This document shows, piece after piece, positions 58,308 to 64,000 of a stretch of DNA of 64,000 nt (positions within the stretch are counted from its first letter, which is position 1; each line of letters starts with the position of its first letter). The notes under the pieces are model-generated. The model had not been told where the DNA came from. It did not search any database and saw nothing but the letters and a program-made list of their open reading frames with translations. This DNA is from Heligmosomoides polygyrus polygyrus (lineage: Eukaryota; Nematoda; Chromadorea; Rhabditida; Heligmosomidae), in contig OX377202.1 in the NCBI GenBank assembly GCA_947396885.1, positions 68,048,643-68,112,642 on the forward strand. The letters run 5' to 3'. A program made the translations under genes and the position numbers.

Positions 58308-58513
58308 AATGTGTGGTCCCGAATCCTGTCTCTGGAATGATGAAAGCGAAGCAAGCGTACAATCGACTTGTGACGCCAACCGAGGTGAAACCTCCATCCG
58401 AGTGCGATGAAATAATGCTTTCAAACATCGCAGCTGGAAGGTGGAGCATCAGCGGGTTCTTAAGCAGCTTTTTTCTTCTTCAGAATACATGCCCTGACTT
58501 CGATGCGCCGTAA
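58308..58513 (+). CDS. Candidate host exon with strong acceptor
   Basis: Directly after CGTTTTGTTTTCCCCAG the frame opens and reads CVVPNPVSGMMKAKQAYNRL, then VTPTEVKPPSECDEIMLSN and IAAGRWSISGFL, ending in TAA at 58,511. Composition and acceptor are both good. A possible donor, GGAAG|GTGGAG, lies at 58,440/58,441, so the coding exon may end there. The exon starts with two bases of a split codon. I recognise no family, and no partner exon could be joined; upstream is a SINE. Confidence 0.4.
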
Positions 58514-59074
58514 GAAACAGCTCCCAAGTAGTAGAGCCCATGTGCGGCGGACTAGTTGCACCGGGATGTTTGATGAACGCCATTGCTCCTCCTTATGACG
58601 GTCTTCATGATGCTTGATCATCGAACTCTGAGCTTGTCTTCAACGTTCGACTTGTTCTGACGAAGAGGATTTCACTTATCCGGGAATACGTTCCTTCGTT
58701 CCTTTACCTTATCATCGCTCCTTTACAGAATACTGGCTTCGCTTTGCAAATCCAATCTCGATTACGGTGTTTTGCGCTAATGGCGTTCGAGCGGTGGGCA
58801 GCATCGCGACGCTGCACGCAGCCTCTCGTCACCTCTGCAGGTCATTACGTCGCGCTGTGTCAATACTGCCCGCATCAATGGGCGGCGCTGAGTCCGAAAA
58901 CTGATGGAATCACTTACGTGTGTCTGTGTGTATGCGCTGCAAATGATCTATGACAGGCGCATAACAAAGCGCGTGTTCGTGTGCGACTTTTACACCTCGA
59001 CAAGTGCACCGCTAGGGACGATGTCGCCTGCGACTGCGGCTGAAGCGCGCTCATGCGGCTGTTGCTGAGCCTGA
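58514..59074. other. Unassigned stretch
   Basis: Nothing recognisable; short chance-length frames. Confidence 0.4.
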
Positions 59075-59572
59075 CATGGGGAGCCTCCAAACTGGCGGTG
59101 AGCTTTTGCGATGCAATTTTTACAGGATGTAGGGTCGTGTGGAGTCCAAAACCATAGTTGCTTTTTTCAGAATGCTCCTGTATGGTCGAAAAAAGCGTTG
59201 GACGCATGAGCGCGAAGCACACTGCTGCCATCAAGGCCAATGTGGTCGGTTGGCGTAGTGGTTGTATCGTAGCCTTGCAGAAGCATGGTCGTGGGTTCGA
59301 TTCCCTGCACTGGTGTTTTTCCCTTTTGCAATTTATCGTCATTTGGACCCTTTATCCCCATTTCCAACACATTTTTGTACAAAAACACGGCAACAAATGT
59401 CGTTTACGTTCATCGAGCTCTTTGAAAGTGGAAAGATGAGAATTTTTGACTTCCAGGTCAAGCGAGTCAAAAACTGATGCCAGATTCGTGATCAACACCC
59501 TAAATAACCCCCACGCACAAAGTTTGGGCGAACTTGGTGCTTCTGACCTCATCACCCTCACTCGAGCGTCGG
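59075..59572 (+). repeat. Repeat family B (about 500 bp, internal tRNA-like segment), forward copy
   Basis: The copy shares with 60,083-60,585 (inverted) the blocks TTTTTACAGGATGTAGGGTC, AAAACCATAGTTGCTTTTTT-like, GGTTGGCGTAGTGG, GGGTTCGATTCCCTGC, TTTCCAACACATTTTTG, GGCAACAAATGTCGTTTACG, TTTGAAAGTGGAAAG and GGTGCTTCTGACCTCA. The stretch 59,244-59,315 looks like a degenerate tRNA: A box TTGGCGTAGTGG and B box GGTTCGATTCC. It therefore looks like a SINE or a compound repeat with a pol III promoter in the middle. Unrelated to SINE-A. Confidence 0.82.
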
Positions 59573-60082
59573 CCGAGAGTGGGCTTTGCACCTCGGTCTT
59601 CATGGTCAAATAAGGGCGCTCATTGAGGTGCGAAGCCATTCGTGGTGGAAACCAATTAAATACCTTAAGCGGTGGAGTGTTACACAGAAGATAAAATATC
59701 TGTGCTACTACGTTCTTTTTTGAATGGGTGCTACAGAGAAGTAGATGTTTAGTTTGTGAGCGGTGTATTTAGCTTGCATGCTTTTTGCAATCTTCCATCA
59801 TTGTCGAAGAAGGTTGGTAGATCATTAGCTGTTCTCATCAGTTGGTTACTACATTTTTGGCTCCATCCATATGGAGAACATAGTAGAATTTGCTATCTAC
59901 AGCACCTTATCATCTTGAAACAGCTTGACTGTTCGAAAATCGAAAGGGTCCTATGCACTGTACTAGCGAGGTCGGAAAAAATTATTGTTCATACTCCGAT
60001 TACGAGTGTTACTTGGAGAACTGATCACGAATCTTACATCTGTTTCTGGATTTCCCGTTTTCTTATGACAGGTTAGAGAAGG
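59573..60082. other. Spacer between two inverted family-B copies
   Basis: No gene or repeat seen. Confidence 0.45.
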
Positions 60083-60585
60083 TGTGAGTGAGGGTGGTGA
60101 GGTCAGAAGCACCAATTTCGCCTTAACTTTGTGCAGGGTCTTGTTTGGAGTGCTGAACACGAATCTGGTAAGTCAAGAATTTTCACCTTTCCACTTTCAA
60201 AGAACTCGATGACCGTAAAGGACATTTGTTGCCACGTTCTTGTTCAAAAATGTGTTGGAAATGGGGATAGATTTCCAACACATTTTTGAACAAGAACGTG
60301 GCAACAGAGTCCCTCTGAAAGCTCAAAATGCAAAAACGACAGCACAAGAGGGAGTCGAACCCGACACCTCGCTCCTGTGAAGCTACAACACTACCACTAC
60401 GCCAACCAACACATTGGGCTGGATGGCAGCACGGCGTCATGAACTTCACGCCTCCACACGCTTTTTTTCGACCACAGAAAAGCATTCCGAAAAAACTAAC
60501 TATGGTTTTCGACTCCCCACACGGGACCCTACATCCTGTAAAAATTCCACCTCAAAATCTCACCGCAACTTTGGAGGCTCTCCTT
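60083..60585 (-). repeat. Repeat family B, inverted copy
   Basis: On the minus strand it repeats the order of the forward copy, with its own tRNA-like segment (about 60,345-60,413: GGTTGGCGTAGTGGTAGTG, GGGTTCGACTCCC). It contains an extra inverted duplication, listed separately. The two copies face each other about 0.5 kb apart, so a transcript through both could fold into a hairpin of several hundred base pairs. Confidence 0.82.
60227..60306. repeat. Perfect 36-bp inverted repeat with 8-bp loop
   Basis: Left arm 60,227-60,262 (starts TGTTGCCACGTTCTTG) and right arm 60,271-60,306 are exact complements; the loop is GGGGATAG. The forward family-B copy at about 59,360-59,400 has only one arm, so the second arm is an inverted duplication private to this copy. 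Confidence 0.95.
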
Positions 60586-63367
60586 GTGAGAACGGTTCCT
60601 GCGCAACTATTCCACACAGAGCCGTCATATAGCCTTGCTTCATCGGGGAAAATGCTTGTGATAATGTGCGTCTGCCCCGTCATTAACTGCCGAGTGGAAC
60701 CAGTTTGCCCGGTCGGGACTCCCTCAACGCGGCCGCGGCGTCGTCGTCGTCGCCGCTCGTTGTCACCGTCCCAACCCCCGACGACCACCGCCGCCCCGAC
60801 ACGATACAATCGCCGACCCTGCCCTCAAACAGATGGGCACGTGATAGATGACACCTTGCCAGCAACCTCAGAATGTTGCGCTGGGGGAGAGAGCCGGCTA
60901 ATCCTCCCGAACAACTCGCATGCGGCGGCCATGCCAAGGACAGCCAGGTTTTGTCAGTGTAGCAAATGAACGCCGACCATTCATCACTGTCTCGCAGCGA
61001 ATTGATTGGAAAAGCAGAAGCACGTCATCCCATCAGAAACTGTGGCTTTGGTCTCGTTGAAGGCGAACTACGCCGAAGACGACACGCTGGCGCTAATGTG
61101 CTTAGTCGTTCTCATATCAGCCGCGACCGGGTCGACGAGGTTCATTTGTTTGCCTCTGGGGAGGAGGGCAGCGGACAGCCAGCCGTCGCCGGTGGGAGCG
61201 CTGACGGCAAGCGCCACTCTTCCTCAGGGGCAATTCCGGGCAAAACACTTGCGAGTGCGCAGGCTGCGACTGCAACTCTGCTTAATCCTCCGACCATCTT
61301 CACGTAGTGCCTCACGCTGAAGGTACGGGACACTCGCGGTGTGGAGACTCCTCAACTGCATCTCCATAACATGCATTAAAGCTGGGGCTTGCGTACTGCG
61401 AAGAAAACGACGTCATCAGGCAGTGTCGGGGACGTGGATAGAGTGTTTATAAACGAATATTTGGACTCTTCCTCCCTCCTTCACTTAAAATATCATCACG
61501 CCACGCAAGAAACTCAACATCTTTCCATAGCGAAATGCCTGAGTCAGGAACGTCTTGAGTGATGTACATACACAAGTCTTTGAATACCCTTATACAAACT
61601 AAGACATACTATTCAGAAAGTGTGTCCACCCATCTAATTAAATAAGCAGTGTAAGTGCCGCCGCAGTCTTCCTACTTACGCCCTATCGGATATCTGAAGG
61701 GGTATGAAGCCACCACAGTCTTCCTACCTTTCTCAGTCACAAGCCTTGATGAAATACTTTTAAAAATCGTTATTCAAATGGAGTCGAGCATGTGCTTGTT
61801 TTTTACTCCACCATTGCACTCGAATAACTGGAATTCCGTCGCAGTTCGACCCCGTCCGTCGTTTATCATTATTCGTTGTCGTCGCTTCGTCTGGTTTCCC
61901 TTCCTCGGCGTTCAAACATAGTGATAGCTTCATCGCCCTATAGCTCGACAGACGCAATCATTCAGCCAAGCTTCTTGTTCGGGCTTAGTAATTCTCGTTA
62001 CCAAGACGGTGCTAACTGCATTCCTATTTCCGCTCCTTTTCCCGTTCATCACAGTAGTTCATTCAGCAGATCTCGCAGCCCTTTTTGGAGCATAAGGGCT
62101 CTAGTGCTCTCACATCTGCTCCAAGCGTTTTCAAGCGGTTGGCCAGAGGTGAAAAGAATTTGAACGCGACTCCAGTTTACACTTGAGCTAACTACGTTTT
62201 AACCTTCGCACTCTCTGTAACGCCTTGTAAAAATCCGAACTAATCTTTTTTCTCCATGCTTCAACGTGATGTTTAAACCTGAGTTGAACTAATGATGAAC
62301 TTTTGAGTTTATTGATTTATTTATTTATTACAATTTGGACGGCACACAAGTAAAGCAGCAAATCGTGATCATAAATGTGAAAATACAAGAAAGATTAGAA
62401 ACAATTAGGTTAAAACGGCCGTGGCTAGAAGTACTTCTCAGAGAAAAAATTGATGAAAAAACAGACACATAGACAACGAGGTTGAAGTACGAGATATTCC
62501 CCGCAGATTACCTTGGTTGTTTGTGGTGTTTAGGGAGAAAGATTCAAATATACTGACGAAAATGAAGAAGAACATATTTCGATAGAGTCAGTGATCACAT
62601 ATTTTCTTAATCCTGGGAAAAAAATTCAATTATGAGAAGTGATGTTTGCTTTGCTCCTAGCCCAGGATTTTTTATAGCACTAAAATGAAATAATTCGTAA
62701 ATGCATAAAGAACAAAAAGAATATAAACTAGCATGAACGAACGATCTCGTCGTAAAGACATAATCTTCGTGAAATATTTAATGCGCTAGGTCAGTGGCGT
62801 TCTAAGCGCACGATTCCGGAGCGGGCTCTGCATCTCAAAGGCCTCCTGTAACTAAGACTCACCCGGACGATGGCATGTTGAAATACAAATGTCGATATGG
62901 AGAACGAGAATTTTGAAGAATAATAAAAAATAAAAACCCTTCTTTAACATAACTTCGTGGGGAAAAGGTGGATCTAGAAGAGAACATAACCTGCTCCTAT
63001 AATGAGTTGCTCTCCTCTTGAGCAACTTACCTACCTACTCTTATAACGGGCATGCACTGGATAGATGGGCCTTTCTGTCCTACATCCTTGACTTCTGACC
63101 TCTTTCTTATCTTCTTCCTCTATCTACTCTCTGTGTATCCGCTGCCATTTGGAAGGAAAACGGATTCACAATGCACCTTGCGTCGTGCTCATGCATCCAT
63201 GACTTTACCAACACTCCGTGCGGCGGCGTAGGTGCCTTGCTTTCCCTTTTCTTCAGATGCTTTCCAGTTTCATGGAATCGGCTGAGGGGAACCGAATTCG
63301 AAGTGCCTAGTTCTCAGATACGAAACTTTCGTGACTGATGGATGCAGGCAGCAGATCGTGAACAGGC
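60586..63367. other. GC-rich island then AT-rich sequence, no assignable gene
   Basis: 60,700-61,310 is GC-rich; overlapping plus frames of about 105-113 codons exist without decisive splice sites. A minus frame at 61,957-61,760 (NNDKRRTGSNCDGIPVIRV) is coding-like. From 62,280 the sequence is AT-rich with a short TTTA run at 62,312-62,330. Nothing assignable. Confidence 0.4.
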
Positions 63368-63595
63368 ACTCCCGGCGAGAGACTGATTTTTTTCAAAATC
63401 CACTGCTCTAAATGTGAAGTCGGTCGCGAAAAACAGTAAGTCGAGACCATTCCTGGGAAATGAAATACCGATTGAGCACCCGAATGCCACAGTGCTTCTA
63501 ACGGTTAGCTAGTTACTTATGACCAAAAAATGCCCTCGTGACCGACTTCACATTCAGTGCTGTGGATTTAAAAAATCAGTCTTTCGTTGGGAGTA
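63368..63595. mobile_element. Small foldback/MITE-like element (about 228 bp)
   Basis: The ends ACTCCCGGCGAGAGACTGAT (63,368) and, on the opposite strand, ACTCCCAACGAAAGACTGAT (63,595) start two arms of about 60 bp that stay complementary (CCACTGCTCTAAATGTGAAG versus CCACAGCACTGAATGTGAAG, then TCGGTC). The loop is about 100 bp. No coding content and no clear target-site duplication, so family is unknown. Confidence 0.8.
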
Positions 63596-64000
63596 CTAAC
63601 TACTTATGGCGTAGACGTGACGTTGAACAATTCCAGGTCTCCAAAGGTTGCTTTTAATTCACTGAAGAGCTGAAGTGAAGTTTCATTTTTAAATCTCTGG
63701 ATGAGAAGTCTGTAATGAGAAGATGGGCTGTACATCAGTGCCAGAACGGAAAGCAACTAGCCAGAAGTCTTCACGATGTGGATGCCTCAAGCTGCTACCA
63801 AATGATCACGTGATGAGTGAACCCGAATCACCAGATGACGCCAGAAACAGCTTACATACTTCTGCTTTTCACGCAGGAGTGAGGTGAGGGCCCAAAAGCC
63901 TTGAACAAACACGGCTCCGGGAACACAGATTCCCAAATACACTGGTCAAGGAAGGGTAAGGGGACGAATGTGTTTTGATTCTTAACACAACACTGACAAT
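63596..64000. other. Right end of window, nothing recognised
   Basis: No gene, repeat or RNA feature is recognisable. Confidence 0.4.

Noticed and set aside
59244..59315. Possible tRNA gene with good A and B boxes
   Set aside because: The stems do not pair convincingly and the segment is repeated inside family B at 60.35-60.41 kb, so it is a repeat-borne tRNA-like sequence.
1..64000. CRISPR arrays, bacterial operons, ribosome binding sites, terminators
   Set aside because: None seen; the window has eukaryotic gene structure and the tandem repeats lack unique spacers.

Overview
The window looks like nuclear DNA from a strongylid (hookworm-like) nematode. The evidence is: no long bacterial-type genes, protein exons split by introns with TTTCAG-type acceptors and GTGAGT-type donors, RTE-type and CR1/jockey-type LINE retrotransposons, mariner/Tc1 relics, many short tRNA-derived interspersed repeats and several satellite arrays. 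The assignment is an inference from repeat style and splice signals; no species-diagnostic gene was seen.

The one host gene I can reconstruct runs right to left across 25,062-114 (minus strand) and leaves the window on the left. Five exons (25,028-25,062; 22,013-22,197; 7,986-8,032; 423-550; 114-183) join in phase into about 155 residues. These form the N-terminus and first half of a TBC-domain Rab GTPase-activating protein, closest in layout to GRTP1/TBC1D6: an acidic N-terminal region, the KGIP motif, an IRIDLPRTFP block with the arginine finger, and a GYCQ block with the glutamine finger. Its first exon lies in a GC-rich island at about 24.6-25.5 kb. Its introns (2.8, 14.0, 7.4 and 0.24 kb) hold most repeats of the left 25 kb: an RTE-type LINE with an intact 873-codon frame (11,548-14,208), a decayed second RTE-type LINE (15,545-18,290) with a 266-bp GC-rich foreign block, SINE copies, a 113-bp tandem array with a 226-bp higher-order period, and simple repeats.

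The right part (25-64 kb) is gene-poor: a 5'-truncated CR1/jockey-type LINE with one in-frame stop (27,650-30,043), a Tc1-like transposase relic (35.5-36.0 kb), a 1.1-kb mariner-ended foldback element with TA duplications (47,652-48,758), a mariner transposase relic (50.7-51.3 kb), nested GC-rich minisatellites (53.46-55.15 kb), and a head-to-head pair of a second tRNA-containing repeat (59.08-59.57 and 60.08-60.59 kb), one copy carrying a perfect 36-bp hairpin. Several coding-like segments may be exons of other genes but could not be assigned; the best is at 58,308-58,513.

The most interesting possibly undescribed item is a ~290-bp tRNA-derived SINE family with at least eight copies here, two with recognisable 12-13-bp target-site duplications. 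No CRISPR arrays, operons, rRNA genes or convincing functional tRNA genes were seen.
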